Below, in pieces: positions 17,167 to 26,682 of a DNA stretch of 64,000 nt; within the stretch, counting starts at the first letter, position 1; the number at the start of each line of letters is the position of its first letter. The translations under genes were made by a program, and so were the position numbers. Location of the stretch: contig NZ_CP060436.1 of assembly GCF_003590145.2 (NCBI RefSeq), positions 1,336,001 through 1,400,000 of the forward strand. The letters are read 5' to 3'. Under the pieces are notes generated by a model. The model had not been told where the DNA came from. It ran no database searches and saw only the letters and a list, made by a program, of their open reading frames with translations. This DNA comes from Pseudooceanicola algae. Lineage in GTDB: Bacteria > Pseudomonadota > Alphaproteobacteria > Rhodobacterales > Rhodobacteraceae.

Positions 17167-19059
17167 ATGGAAAGTTTCCTCTATCAGGCCACGATCTATC
17201 TGACGGCTGCGGTGATCGCGGTGCCGATTGCCGCGCGGCTCGGGCTTGGCTCGGTCCTGGGTTACCTCGCCGCCGGGATGCTGATCGGCCCGGTGCTGCA
17301 TCTGGTCGGGCACGAGACCCACAGCCTGCAGCATTTTGCCGAATTCGGCGTCGTGATGATGCTGTTCCTGATCGGGCTGGAGCTTGAACCCCGTGCGCTT
17401 TGGGATATGCGGCACAAGTTGGTGGGGCTTGGGGGCCTGCAAGTGGTGCTGACCATGCTGGCGGTCATGGGCACCAGCATGGCCTTCGGTATGGTCTGGA
17501 ACAGGGCGCTGGCGATCGGGATGATCTTTGCGCTGTCCTCGACGGCCATCGTCCTGCAGACGCTTTCGGAAAAGGGGCTGATGCAGACGCAGGGGGGGCG
17601 GTCGGCATTTGCGGTGTTGCTGACCCAGGATATCGCGGTGATCCCGATGATCGCCTTCCTGCCCCTGCTCGCGCTCTCTGCCGCCACCGGCAGCCCGCAG
17701 GAGGCCGCAGTCCTGACAGAAGGCGTCGCGCCGGGCCCCGAAATCGTCACCGCCGCAACCGAAGCCGCCTCGCTGATCGGCAACCTGCCGGGCTGGGGCA
17801 TCACCCTGGTGACGCTGGCGGCTGTCGGTGCGATCATCCTGGCCGGGAATTACCTGGTTGGGCCGGTCTTCCGCTTCATTCATTCCGCCCGCCTGCCAGA
17901 GATGTACACGGCCCTTGCCCTGGCAATCCTGATCGGCACCGCGTCACTGATGAACATCGTCGGCCTGTCGCCGGCCCTCGGCGCCTTTTTGGCCGGGGTG
18001 GTGCTGGCCAACAGCGAATTCCGCCACGAGCTGGAAAGCGACATCCAGCCCTTCAAGGGTCTGCTGCTGGGGCTGTTCTTCATCACGGTCGGCGCCGGGA
18101 TCGACTTTGCGATCTTCCTCAATGATCCGGTCAGGATCGTCGGTATCGCGCTTTGCGTCATGGCGCTGAAAGGCGCGATCCTCTGTCTGCTCGGCTACAT
18201 CTTCAAGCTGCGTCACCGCAATCTGGTGCTGTTCACACTGGGACTGGCGCAGGCCGGTGAATTCGGCTTCGTGCTGATTGCCTTCTCGCGCCAGCTTGAG
18301 GTGCTGCCTGCGGATCTGGCGGAATCGGTGCTGTTGTCGATCACCCTGACCATGCTGCTGACTCCGTTGTTCTTCATCATCTACGATCTGATTTCACGCC
18401 GGATGGACGAAACCGCCGACCCGACCGAGGATGAGGCCTTTGAAGACGAAGGGATCGTCATCATCGCGGGCATCGGCCGTTTCGGGCAGATCGTGAACCG
18501 CATGGTGCAGAATTCGGGGTTCAAGACGGTGATCCTGGACAATGACCTGGAAACCATCGAGGTCATGCGCCGCTTCGGCTTCAAATGCTACTTCGGCGAC
18601 CCGACCCGCCCCGACATCCTGCATGCCGCCGGGTTGTCCAAGGCGCGGGTGCTGGTCGCGGCGATGGATGACAATGACGCGGTCACCAAGCTGGTCAAAT
18701 ACGCCCGCTCCGAAAGGCCTGAGCTGCATATCATTGCCCGCGCCTATGATCGCAGCCATGTCTACGGCCTGTTCCGCGCCGGTGCGGATGACATCGTGCG
18801 CGAGACGTTTGACAGTTCCGTGCGCGCCGGTCGCTATGTGCTGGAAAACATCGGGTTGACGAATTTCGAAGCGGCCGAGGCCGCCAAGATCTTTTACCAG
18901 CATGACCGCATGACCATGCGCGAACTGGCCGAGCTTTGGGATCCCGACACGCCCACCAAGCAGAACGCCGAATATATCGCCCGCTCCAACGAACTTGAAA
19001 AGGACCTTGAAGCGGCGCTGCTGGCGCGGCTGTCCCCGAACGAGGACGACGCCGCCTGA
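17167..19059 (+). CDS. Monovalent cation:proton antiporter, CPA2 family, with TrkA-N domain (KefB/KefC/YbaL-like)
   Basis: A 630-residue inner-membrane transporter. The first 400 residues hold about 12 hydrophobic segments with CPA2 features: GSVLGYLAAGMLIGP, FAEFGVVMMLFLIGLEL and ALGAFLAGVVLANSEFRHELE. A cytoplasmic TrkA-N (RCK) domain follows at about residues 420-545, with the NAD-binding turn GIGRFGQIVNRM and the acidic end of beta-2 (VILDND). It is thus a potassium- or sodium-proton exchanger gated by a nucleotide or ligand. About 270 bases without a gene precede it. No KefF/KefG accessory gene is adjacent. Confidence 0.9.
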   Translation: MESFLYQATIYLTAAVIAVPIAARLGLGSVLGYLAAGMLIGPVLHLVGHETHSLQHFAEFGVVMMLFLIGLELEPRALWDMRHKLVGLGGLQVVLTMLAVMGTSMAFGMVWNRALAIGMIFALSSTAIVLQTLSEKGLMQTQGGRSAFAVLLTQDIAVIPMIAFLPLLALSAATGSPQEAAVLTEGVAPGPEIVTAATEAASLIGNLPGWGITLVTLAAVGAIILAGNYLVGPVFRFIHSARLPEMYTALALAILIGTASLMNIVGLSPALGAFLAGVVLANSEFRHELESDIQPFKGLLLGLFFITVGAGIDFAIFLNDPVRIVGIALCVMALKGAILCLLGYIFKLRHRNLVLFTLGLAQAGEFGFVLIAFSRQLEVLPADLAESVLLSITLTMLLTPLFFIIYDLISRRMDETADPTEDEAFEDEGIVIIAGIGRFGQIVNRMVQNSGFKTVILDNDLETIEVMRRFGFKCYFGDPTRPDILHAAGLSKARVLVAAMDDNDAVTKLVKYARSERPELHIIARAYDRSHVYGLFRAGADDIVRETFDSSVRAGRYVLENIGLTNFEAAEAAKIFYQHDRMTMRELAELWDPDTPTKQNAEYIARSNELEKDLEAALLARLSPNEDDAA

Positions 19060-19065
19060 CCGTCC

Positions 19066-20076
19066 CTATCCGTCGGCAACACCCGCTTCGGCAAAGGTGG
19101 CCATACCGGACAGGCAGGCAATCGCAGCGCGGATCAGCGGGATCGCCAGCGCGGCCCCCGACCCTTCGCCAAGGCGCAGACCAAGGCCCAGAAGCGGCGG
19201 CTTGCCGAGCTTTTCCAGCAGCGCGGGATGCGCGCTTTCGGCGCTGGCGTGACCGGCAACCGCGTGATCCAGCGCCGTCGGGCTTTCCGCCGCAAGGCAG
19301 GCGGCCGCGGCGCAGCAGATGAAGCCATCGAGCAGCACCGGAATGCCCAGTACCCGCGCCCGCGCCATCGCCCCGGCCATCGCCACGATTTCACGCCCTC
19401 CCAGACACCGGAGCGTTTCCAGACCGGTCCCGGGGTGATGCAGGGCAACGGCGTCAGTCACCACGGCGGCCTTGCGCGCCACGCCGCTGTCATCCAGACC
19501 CGTGCCGCGCCCGACCCAATCAGCGGCCTCTCCGCCGAACAGCGCCAGGGCGATGGCGGCGGCCGAGGTCGTGTTGCCGATGCCCATTTCCCCCGTCACC
19601 AGCAGGTCGGCCTGCGGGTCGACGGCGTCCCAGCCGCAGCGCAGGGCTGCAAGCAGTTCATCTTCGTTCATCGCCGGGGCTTCGCAGAAATCCCGCGTGG
19701 GTCGGTCGAGATCCAGCGCATGCACGGTCAGTTCCGCGCCTGCAACCGCCGCCAACTGGTTGATCGCTGCGCCACCTACCTTGAAATTCGCCACCATCTG
19801 CACCGTCACCTCCGGCGGAAATGCCGAAATACCGCGCGCGGTTACCCCGTGATTCCCTGCAAAGATCAGCACCTGAGGCCGGTTCAGCGCCGGACGCTCG
19901 GCGCCCTGCCAGCCAGCGTACCAGATCGCCAGATCCTCAAGCCTGCCAAGCGATCCGGCGGGTTTGGTCAGCTGCGCATTGCGCGCACCCGCCGCCTGTT
20001 GCGCGGCGGCATCCGGGCCCGGAGCCTCCGCCAGAAGGCTGCGAAATTCGGCGAGCGAGGTAAAGTCCGGGGTCAT
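19066..20076 (-). CDS. cobT: Nicotinate-nucleotide--dimethylbenzimidazole phosphoribosyltransferase
   Basis: A 336-residue enzyme making alpha-ribazole phosphate for the lower ligand of cobalamin. Recognisable stretches are [41 protein letters not shown] (active-site region) and FICCAAA. The catalytic Glu is expected in the C-terminal [13 protein letters not shown]. The frame is open upstream, but the ATG at 20076 gives standard length and starts at MTPDFTSL. It is divergent from cobS. No cobalamin riboswitch was seen in the short shared upstream region. Confidence 0.95.
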   Translation of the reverse strand: MTPDFTSLAEFRSLLAEAPGPDAAAQQAAGARNAQLTKPAGSLGRLEDLAIWYAGWQGAERPALNRPQVLIFAGNHGVTARGISAFPPEVTVQMVANFKVGGAAINQLAAVAGAELTVHALDLDRPTRDFCEAPAMNEDELLAALRCGWDAVDPQADLLVTGEMGIGNTTSAAAIALALFGGEAADWVGRGTGLDDSGVARKAAVVTDAVALHHPGTGLETLRCLGGREIVAMAGAMARARVLGIPVLLDGFICCAAAACLAAESPTALDHAVAGHASAESAHPALLEKLGKPPLLGLGLRLGEGSGAALAIPLIRAAIACLSGMATFAEAGVADG

Positions 20077-20143
20077 GGCAGATCCATTGCAATTCGATGT
20101 GCCCCCGTGTCTAAAGCCCGTGAGACAGGGAGCAACCGGAAAG

Positions 20144-20899
20144 ATGACCCCACCCGACAAAGGCCCTTCGCCGGTGCAGGACCTGTTGGCCAGCCTCGGG
20201 CTGCTCAGTCGCCTGCCGCTGCCCACCCATGTGTCGCGTGGCGGCGCGGCAGCCTGGGCCTATCCGCTGGCCGGGGCAATCCTCGGGGCGCTGGCCGGAA
20301 TGGTCGGGCTGATCGCCACAGGGATTGGCCTGCCTGCCGAGGCCGCGGCGCTGCTGGCGCTTCTGACCGCGGTCCTGCTGACCGGTGGCCTGCACGAAGA
20401 CGGTCTGGCCGATAGCGCCGATGGGCTTTGGGGCGGGATGACAGTCGCGCGGCGGCTGGAAATCATGAAGGACAGCCATATAGGCGCCTATGGCACCATG
20501 GCGCTGATCCTTGGCCTGCTGGCGCGCTGGCTGGCCCTGACTGCCCTTTTCGAAGTCGGCGGGACCGAAGGTCTGGCGGCTATGTTCACCGCGGGCGCCC
20601 TGTCTCGCGCCGGGATCACCGGCCTGATGGCCCTGATGCCGCATGCGCGACCCGATGGCCTGTCCCGCTCGATCGGGCCCGTGGCGCGCGGGACCAGCGC
20701 CCTGGCACTTGGGCTGGGTGCGGTCATTGCGATTTTGCTCTTCGGGGGGGATGCCGTACCGGCCGTGCTGGCGGGCGGGGTCGTACTGTGGCTTTTTGCG
20801 CGGCTGGCCAAGGCCAAGATCGGTGGTCAGACTGGCGATATCCTCGGGGCCGGACAGCAGTTGGCCGAGATCGCCGTACTTTTCGCGCTGATCGCCTGA
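20144..20899 (+). CDS. cobS: Cobalamin (5'-phosphate) synthase / adenosylcobinamide-GDP ribazoletransferase
   Basis: A 251-residue polytopic membrane enzyme joining adenosylcobinamide-GDP with alpha-ribazole (phosphate), the final assembly step of cobalamin. It has the family motif [18 protein letters not shown] (about residues 75-92), the preceding FxR-like GLLSRLPLP start, and six or so hydrophobic segments. The ATG at 20144 follows a CCGGAAAG sequence. An in-frame ATG at 20075 would overlap the cobT start and add 23 unconserved residues, so it is not preferred. Confidence 0.93.
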   Translation: MTPPDKGPSPVQDLLASLGLLSRLPLPTHVSRGGAAAWAYPLAGAILGALAGMVGLIATGIGLPAEAAALLALLTAVLLTGGLHEDGLADSADGLWGGMTVARRLEIMKDSHIGAYGTMALILGLLARWLALTALFEVGGTEGLAAMFTAGALSRAGITGLMALMPHARPDGLSRSIGPVARGTSALALGLGAVIAILLFGGDAVPAVLAGGVVLWLFARLAKAKIGGQTGDILGAGQQLAEIAVLFALIA

Positions 20900-20907
20900 G
20901 CCCAAAG

Positions 20908-20934
20908 AAAAAGGCCGCAGCTTGCACCACGGCC
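20908..20934 (-). terminator. Terminator downstream of carD
   Basis: On the minus strand GGCCG and CGGCC, separated by 12 bases, are followed by TTTTT (20912-20908), about 30 bases after the carD stop. The stem is short but GC-only, and the T-run is on the correct strand to end the carD transcript. Confidence 0.6.
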
Positions 20935-20963
20935 CGATCCTGGTAACGGTTGTCGCGCGCCGA

Positions 20964-21473
20964 TCAGGCGGCGCGGCTGACCAACACTTCGTCAACCTGA
21001 CGGGCTGCGGCCACTTCGTCGCCACCGGCAACGGCAGCCACTTCGCGGGTCAGGCGTTCCAGCGCGGCTTCGTAAAGCTGACGTTCGGAATAGCTTTGTT
21101 CGCGCTGATCGTCGCTGCGGTGCAGGTCGCGCACGACTTCGGCGATGGCGATCAGGTCACCGGAGTTGATCTTCTGTTCGTATTCCTGGGCACGGCGCGA
21201 CCACATGGCCCGCTTGACCTTGGCCTTGCCTTTCAGGGTCGTCATGGCGCGGCTGACCACATCCGGGCTGGAAAGCGAGCGCATGCCCACCTCGGTCGCC
21301 TTGTGGGTGGGGACGCGCAGGGTCATCTTGTCTTTTTCGAAGGAGATCACGAACAATTCCAGTTCGATACCAGCGATTTCCTGGCTTTCGATGGACATGA
21401 TCTGACCCACACCATGGGCCGGGTAGACAACATATTCGTTCGGGCGAAACTCGGATTTCTTCGTTTTGGTCAT
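20964..21473 (-). CDS. carD: CarD-family transcriptional regulator
   Basis: A 169-residue RNA-polymerase-binding transcription factor. The N-terminal CarD/TRCF-type domain is clear (YVVYPAHGVGQIMSIE, then FEKDKMTLRVPTHKA), followed by a helical C-terminal domain with RAMWSRRAQEYEQKINSGD, including the Trp expected to contact promoter DNA. CarD stabilises open promoter complexes and is well studied in Rhodobacter and mycobacteria. It follows fdxA on the same strand after about 230 bases, with its own candidate promoter. Confidence 0.95.
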   Translation of the reverse strand: MTKTKKSEFRPNEYVVYPAHGVGQIMSIESQEIAGIELELFVISFEKDKMTLRVPTHKATEVGMRSLSSPDVVSRAMTTLKGKAKVKRAMWSRRAQEYEQKINSGDLIAIAEVVRDLHRSDDQREQSYSERQLYEAALERLTREVAAVAGGDEVAAARQVDEVLVSRAA

Positions 21474-21632
21474 TCAGGTTCTTCCTCACAAACCCTCTCT
21501 TCCGAGGGCACGAAACCGTCCGGCGCCGACCAGCGGCACCAAACGCGATTCGATTGCTCATCAGATGTTGGTCCGGCGGTCAGCAGCGCCCGCGAACCGG
21601 CAAAGGGTCGTCATTGTCATATGTAACGACAA

Positions 21633-21661
21633 TATATACCACAGAATCGGGCATTCTGGAA
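21633..21661 (-). promoter_or_regulatory. Candidate carD promoter
   Basis: On the minus strand TTCCAG (21661-21656), 17 bases and TATATA (21638-21633) form a sigma-70-like promoter about 160 bases upstream of the carD start. The -10 is strong and the -35 weak. A palindrome-like GTCGT...ACGAC block lies just downstream in the leader. Confidence 0.5.
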
Positions 21662-21702
21662 GGGCACTGCTACGCGGCCCTTACCGATGGGTAAATGTGG
21701 CC

Positions 21703-22041
21703 TCAGCCGCCCTCGCCCGGCGCTTCCGAGAAATACTTTTCCAGCTTGCCGGATTCGCCGTCACGATCGGCAGCATCGGGCATCGGTTCTTTCTTGGAGA
21801 TGATCACCGGCCAGAGTTCGGCATATTTGCCGTTGAACTCGACCCACTTTTCCATGTCCGGCTCGGTATCCGGGCGGATCGCATCGGCCGGGCATTCCGG
21901 TTCACAGACGCCGCAATCAATGCATTCGTCGGGGTGGATCACCAGCGTGTTCTCGCCCTCGTAGAAGCAATCCACCGGGCAGACTTCGACGCAGTCGGTG
22001 TATTTGCAGGCGATGCAGTTATCGGTGACAACGTAGGTCAT
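21703..22041 (-). CDS. fdxA: Ferredoxin FdxA (7Fe-8S type)
   Basis: A 112-residue ferredoxin of the Azotobacter FdI / Rhodobacter FdII family carrying one 3Fe-4S and one 4Fe-4S cluster. The cysteine pattern is C-I-A-C-K-Y-T-D-C...CP near residue 9 and [12 protein letters not shown] near residue 40. A C-terminal extension ([14 protein letters not shown]) wraps the clusters in this family. It acts as a low-potential electron carrier. It sits between the S4 gene and carD on the same strand. Confidence 0.96.
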   Translation of the reverse strand: MTYVVTDNCIACKYTDCVEVCPVDCFYEGENTLVIHPDECIDCGVCEPECPADAIRPDTEPDMEKWVEFNGKYAELWPVIISKKEPMPDAADRDGESGKLEKYFSEAPGEGG

Positions 22042-22091
22042 GGCTTACTCTTCAGGCTCGGTCAGAGGTCTAGCTAGACCAGCGCAACGGA

Positions 22092-22472
22092 TCATTCAAG
22101 CGCCCCACGGCGATCAAGATCGAGTTTCCTTCGGTCACGCTTGGTCGGACGAGAATTGCCCTCGATCCGGGCAATAGGTGGAACGGGTTTCTTCGGCGGA
22201 TCTTTCGGGCCGAGGTCTTCGTAAAGGCCCTGGGCTTCGGGCGCGGGACCGCGACGGGTGCCAAGGGCGGTGATACGGATCACCCGCACGGTGTCGCCCT
22301 GCGTAAATGTCAGAACATCGCCCAGCCCCACGGCCGAGGCCGCCTTGGTGGCATGGCGGCCATTGATCCGCAGATGGCCCCCGATGGCGCAACTGGCTGC
22401 CAGACCGCGGCTCTTGAAGAACCGGGCCTGCCAGAGCCATTTGTCCACGCGGAGCTTCTGCGTTTCAACCAA
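22092..22472 (-). CDS. S4-domain RNA-binding protein (Hsp15/HslR-like)
   Basis: A 126-residue basic protein with an N-terminal S4 domain: LRVDKWLWQARFFKSRGLA, then GHLRINGRHATKAASAVGLGD. The C-terminus is Lys/Arg-rich. This is the architecture of heat-shock protein 15, which binds nascent-chain-carrying 50S subunits. The start lies three bases after the helicase stop, so the two are translationally close. It probably belongs to the helicase-S4-fdxA operon. Confidence 0.88.
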   Translation of the reverse strand: MVETQKLRVDKWLWQARFFKSRGLAASCAIGGHLRINGRHATKAASAVGLGDVLTFTQGDTVRVIRITALGTRRGPAPEAQGLYEDLGPKDPPKKPVPPIARIEGNSRPTKRDRRKLDLDRRGALE

Positions 22473-22475
22473 GGA

Positions 22476-25400
22476 TCAGCTCTTGTCTTTCAGCCCCATC
22501 AGCGCCGCGGCGAAGGGGTTGTCGGGGTCGATCCGATCCTTCTTCTTCGGCGGAGCGGATTCAAAGACCTTGGCCTTGTTGCCACCCTGCGGCTTGCCAC
22601 CGGGTTTGCGCGGCTTGCCCTTGGAGCGGTTGTCGCGCCCGCGATCGCCGGACGCCTTGTCGCCCCCCTGCCGATCGCCACCCTGACCTGCGGATTTGTC
22701 GCCGCCGGTTTTCTGACCACGCGCCTGCGGCTTGCCGTCATTGCGGCGATTGCCGCGATCCCGGTTCTGCCGCGCCGCCCGTCCACCCCAGGTGAAGGTA
22801 AAGAAGGTCTCGGCTTCGGGCTCCTCAGCTGGAACAGAGGTCGCATCGGCAATGGCGTCGCTCGTCTCCGCAGGGGCCTCGGCCTCTGCGGGGGCTTCGG
22901 CGGCGGGCTCTGCTTGCGCAACTTCCGCTTCGGGCTTCGCGGCATCGGCATCGGAAACAGGTGTTTCCGTCGCAGCAACCGGGTCCGTCTCAGCGCCAGC
23001 TTCCGCAACCGGATCAGTCGAACCTTCTTCGGCTTGTTCCGTGTCAGGCTTTTCCGATTCCGCTTCGGTCGTGTCGGCTTTGGCGGCCTCGGGCGTCGCA
23101 GCCTCGGGTTTCACCTTGGCCCGCTCGCCCTTTTCGGCCTTGTAGCCAAGACCCTGCATGAGGTCGGCGAATTGTTCCAGCGTCATGCCGGTGATCGACA
23201 GCATATCGGCCTTGGCTTCGAAACCAGCCCGGCTGTCTTCGGGACGCAGCATGTCGGCCAGACGTTCCAGCATGTCGATGCGGATCGCCCGTTCGCCGGC
23301 GGCACGGTAGCCGGCCATGGCGTAATAGCCCTGCGGCAGGGATTTCTGCGCCACGACGGTCACCAGACCGGGGGGCGGCGCTTCGGGGAATTCCTGCAGA
23401 TCACGGGCCAGCGACCAGAGCACCAGGCGCAGGCGCGTCGGCGCGGGCTTCAGCAGCAGCGGCTGGAAGATCGTGTACTGACCGAAACGCACGCCATGCT
23501 TGCGCAGCGCGCCCCGGGCTTCCTGATCCAGCGCCTTCACGTCATCGGCCACCTCGCCACGCGGCAGGATGCCGAGCGCTTCGACCAGCCGGAAGGCAAA
23601 GCCGCGCGCCAGACCCGAAAGGGCCTCGTCACGGCCTAGATTCAGCAGCGGTTCGAACAGCGCGGCAATCTTGCGGTCGATGAAGTGCTGCAGGCGGCGC
23701 TGCACCTTCTGAGCCACGTCGGGACCGGCTTCGTCATCGACGAAGGCCACGATCTGCGGCTTCAGGGGCTCGTCGCCCTTGGCCAGCTTTCCGACCGCCT
23801 GGTCGCCCCACATGAGGCCCCCCTGCTCGGTAAAGTCGATCTCGGTGTCGGGGGCGTTGTAGAAACGGTCCGCGCGCAGGTTGAAATGCGGCACCAAAGC
23901 CTGAAGGCTTGCCTGGCGCAGCGTCTTGGCCTCCTGTCCGGAGGCCTCCTTGTCCTGACGGAACCGGAAGCCTTCCAGACGGCCTACGAATTCGCCTTCG
24001 ACGGTGACCTCTCCGGTCTCACTAACTTCGGCCAAGAGGGCCTCCTTCTGCTTGAGCCGCCGCAACAACACGCTGGTGCGCCGGTCCACAAATCTTTGGG
24101 TGAGACGCGCATGAAGCGCGTCCGACAAGCGGTCTTCTACCCCGCGCGTTTCGCCGCGCCAATGACTTTCGTCACGCAGCCAGTCTTTGCGCTGTGCGAC
24201 ATAGGTCCAGGTGCGGATGAAGGCCAGCCGCTTGGACAGCGCATCGATATCTCCGTCGACCCGGTCGATGCGCTTAACCTGCGTGGCAAGCCAATCGTCC
24301 GGCACCTGCCCCGATTCGTGCAGGAAACCGAAGATCCGCATCAAAAGGGAGGCGTGTTCACTATGACTGATTCCCCGGAAATCGGGAATGCGGCAGACGT
24401 CCCAAAGCAGGCGGACAGACGCCGGATCGCTGGCACGGGCGCTGACTTCGGCATCCGACGCCATGTTCTTGAGCGCCAGAATGTCATCCGCATCGCGGGC
24501 GCGCAGCAATCGCTCATGCGCCGGGGGCCGTTCCAGCGAGTCGATCAGCGATGTGATTCCCCCGAAGTTGAGCTTGTGGTTGCGCCACTGCAACTTGCGG
24601 ATCGGGGTAAAGCGGTGCTCGGTGATCGCCTCGATCACCTCCTCGTCCAGGGGCGAGGCTTCGCCGGTGACGCCGAAGGTGCCGTCGCTCATGCCCCGGC
24701 CCGCGCGCCCGGCGATCTGGGCCAGTTCGTTGGGGGCCAACATGCGCATCCCGCGGCCATCGAATTTCGTCAGCGACGAAAAGGCGACATGTTTGACATC
24801 AAGGTTCAGCCCCATGCCGATCGCATCGGTGGCCACCAGGTAATCGACATCACCGTTCTGATATAGTTCGACCTGGGCATTGCGGGTGCGGGGCGACAGC
24901 GCGCCCATGACGACCGCCGCGCCGCCCTTCTGGCGCCGGATCAGTTCGGCCATGGCATAGATGTTGTCGACCGAGAATCCGACGACCGCGCTGCGCGCCG
25001 GCATGCGCGAAATCTTGCGCGACCCGGTATAGCCAAGCTGCGACATCCGCTCTCGTTTCAGGAAAGAGGCCCCGGGGACCAGTTCCGCGATGACGCCGCG
25101 CATGGTCTCGGCCCCGAGGAACAGGGTCTCCTTCTGTCCGCGTGCCCGCAGCAACCGGTCGGTGAAGACATGGCCGCGCTCGGGATCAGCGCAAAGCTGG
25201 ATCTCGTCGATCGCCAGAAAATCGCAGCCCATCCCTTCGGGCATGGCTTCGACGGTGCAGACCCAATACTGGGTGCGCGGCGGAACGATCCGTTCCTCGC
25301 CGGTGACCAGCGCCACGACCGAAGGCCCCCGCGCCGCGACGATCTTGTCGTAAACCTCGCGCGCCAGCAAGCGTAGCGGCAAGCCGATGACGCCGGAACG

Positions 25401-25520
25401 ATAGCCCAGCATCCTGTCGATCGCATAATGGGTCTTGCCGGTGTTGGTCGGGCCAAGCACGGCCGTCACGCGGGCCTGTGCCGACATCGAAGCGGACGGG
25501 GCCGAAAAAGCTGCTGTCAC
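22476..25520 (-). CDS. SUV3-like superfamily 2 helicase with long acidic/basic C-terminal tail
   Basis: A 1014-residue helicase related to mitochondrial SUV3 RNA helicase. Walker A is GPTNTGKT (about residue 23), the DEAD-type box is DEIQ (FLAIDEIQLCADPERG), and motif VI is QIAGRAGRG (about residue 265). The middle (300-760) is helicase-associated. Beyond about residue 770 the protein is low-complexity: Glu/Ala-rich up to about 900, then Arg/Gly/Asn-rich, typical of an RNA-binding tail. The start is a GTG at 25520 preceded by AGGGAGG. It is followed by the S4 protein, consistent with RNA or ribosome metabolism. Confidence 0.88.
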   Translation of the reverse strand: MTAAFSAPSASMSAQARVTAVLGPTNTGKTHYAIDRMLGYRSGVIGLPLRLLAREVYDKIVAARGPSVVALVTGEERIVPPRTQYWVCTVEAMPEGMGCDFLAIDEIQLCADPERGHVFTDRLLRARGQKETLFLGAETMRGVIAELVPGASFLKRERMSQLGYTGSRKISRMPARSAVVGFSVDNIYAMAELIRRQKGGAAVVMGALSPRTRNAQVELYQNGDVDYLVATDAIGMGLNLDVKHVAFSSLTKFDGRGMRMLAPNELAQIAGRAGRGMSDGTFGVTGEASPLDEEVIEAITEHRFTPIRKLQWRNHKLNFGGITSLIDSLERPPAHERLLRARDADDILALKNMASDAEVSARASDPASVRLLWDVCRIPDFRGISHSEHASLLMRIFGFLHESGQVPDDWLATQVKRIDRVDGDIDALSKRLAFIRTWTYVAQRKDWLRDESHWRGETRGVEDRLSDALHARLTQRFVDRRTSVLLRRLKQKEALLAEVSETGEVTVEGEFVGRLEGFRFRQDKEASGQEAKTLRQASLQALVPHFNLRADRFYNAPDTEIDFTEQGGLMWGDQAVGKLAKGDEPLKPQIVAFVDDEAGPDVAQKVQRRLQHFIDRKIAALFEPLLNLGRDEALSGLARGFAFRLVEALGILPRGEVADDVKALDQEARGALRKHGVRFGQYTIFQPLLLKPAPTRLRLVLWSLARDLQEFPEAPPPGLVTVVAQKSLPQGYYAMAGYRAAGERAIRIDMLERLADMLRPEDSRAGFEAKADMLSITGMTLEQFADLMQGLGYKAEKGERAKVKPEAATPEAAKADTTEAESEKPDTEQAEEGSTDPVAEAGAETDPVAATETPVSDADAAKPEAEVAQAEPAAEAPAEAEAPAETSDAIADATSVPAEEPEAETFFTFTWGGRAARQNRDRGNRRNDGKPQARGQKTGGDKSAGQGGDRQGGDKASGDRGRDNRSKGKPRKPGGKPQGGNKAKVFESAPPKKKDRIDPDNPFAAALMGLKDKS

Positions 25521-25570
25521 CTGCTACCTCCCTCTCACCGGGCCACGGGGCGGGCCCTGATTGAGCGGTC

Positions 25571-26158
25571 TCAGATATCGCTGCCCCCGAGGCCGCGTGC
25601 AAGCCGATCCCTTCCGGCAAGGGCCTCTTCATGGGCCGGGTAGATCGCCAGGATCGCGGAATAGCCCGCAAAGGCGGCCTCGACACGGCCGGTCTGTTCC
25701 AGGATCAGCGCCATGCCGTAGACCGCCTGAAAGTTACGAGGATTGAGGGCAACGGCGTTTTCCAGGTCCGACAAGGCAAGGCCAAGTTCCTCTTGCTGGA
25801 AGAAGGCCTGCGCGCGCAAGTGCCAACCTTCGGCGAAATCCGGCGCATGGTCTATCAGGGCCGACAGATGACCGACAGCGGCCGGCAGATCGCCGGCCTC
25901 CAGCGCGTCCTTGCCCTGACGCAACAGCAGATCCATGGTCGGGGAACCGGATCGCGACCAGATCATCCCCAGTTCGCGCACGATTCTGCGCGCCTCAACC
26001 GGCTCGGCATCGGCCAGAGCGTCCATCAGGGCGATTTCCGGTTCAGTGGCGGGCGCCTGGCCCGAACCCTGGGCCAGCCCGCCCCCGGTTGAGGCGAGGA
26101 GTGACGCAGCGGCACATGCCGCCAGGACAAAATTGCGATATAACAACTGGGCGATCAT
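25571..26158 (-). CDS. Exported TPR-repeat protein
   Basis: A 195-residue protein with an N-terminal signal sequence (hydrophobic residues 8-28, then GGGLAQGS) and about three tetratricopeptide repeats from residue 75 to 180 (AAVGHLSALIDHAPDFAEG, ALSDLENAVALNPRN, AAFAGYSAILAIYPAHEE). It is probably a periplasmic scaffolding protein with no enzymatic motif. It sits 50 bases upstream of the helicase gene on the same strand and is divergent from the SCP2 gene across about 70 bases. Confidence 0.82.
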   Translation of the reverse strand: MIAQLLYRNFVLAACAAASLLASTGGGLAQGSGQAPATEPEIALMDALADAEPVEARRIVRELGMIWSRSGSPTMDLLLRQGKDALEAGDLPAAVGHLSALIDHAPDFAEGWHLRAQAFFQQEELGLALSDLENAVALNPRNFQAVYGMALILEQTGRVEAAFAGYSAILAIYPAHEEALAGRDRLARGLGGSDI

Positions 26159-26227
26159 ATTTTAGAAATTACCTTGTTCAGGATCGAATGTGACCCCCGA
26201 ACACTAATAATTGATGGAAGGCACAAG

Positions 26228-26524
26228 ATGAGCGACGTTATTTCGAAAGTCATTGCTGCTCTGAAGGACAAATTGAGCGGCGAGACCTTGGACGGGTCGG
26301 CCAAATTCATGATCGAGGAAGAAGGTGCCGTGATCGTCGACGGCTCCGACATCCGAGCCAGCGACGAGTCGGAGGCCGCAGATGTCACCCTGACGGCCGA
26401 TGCGGAAACTGTCGAGGACCTGCTTTCAGGGGATCTTAACCCGACCTCTGCATTCATGACCGGCAAGCTGAGCGTCGACGGTGATATGTCCAAGGCCATG
26501 CAACTGGCCGCAATCCTCAGCTGA
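26228..26524 (+). CDS. SCP2 sterol-binding domain protein
   Basis: A 98-residue single-domain protein of the SCP2 family, which binds lipids in a hydrophobic tunnel. Typical stretches are GSAKFMIEEEGAVIVDG, ADVTLTADAETVEDLLSGD and AFMTGKLSVDGDMSKAMQLA near the C-terminus. The ATG at 26228 has GGAAGG before it; the frame is open a little further up without support. The next gene downstream is a lysophospholipase-like hydrolase, which may share lipid substrates, but that link is only positional. Confidence 0.88.
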   Translation: MSDVISKVIAALKDKLSGETLDGSAKFMIEEEGAVIVDGSDIRASDESEAADVTLTADAETVEDLLSGDLNPTSAFMTGKLSVDGDMSKAMQLAAILS

Positions 26525-26682
26525 CGGGTCCCCTGGGACCGGCCCGGGCTTGCCGGGATGCGGTCCCTCGCCCCGTCCGGACCCTCCGGGCTGCTCGTAT
26601 GCCCGGATGGCGCCTCAGTCTGCGTGGATTGCGCCCCCGACGCTCTGCCACGACGCCAATTGACCGCAAACCGGATGTTTCC

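Noticed and set aside
20077-20143. Cobalamin riboswitch controlling cobT or cobS
   Set aside because: The space is too short and no B12-box sequence is present.
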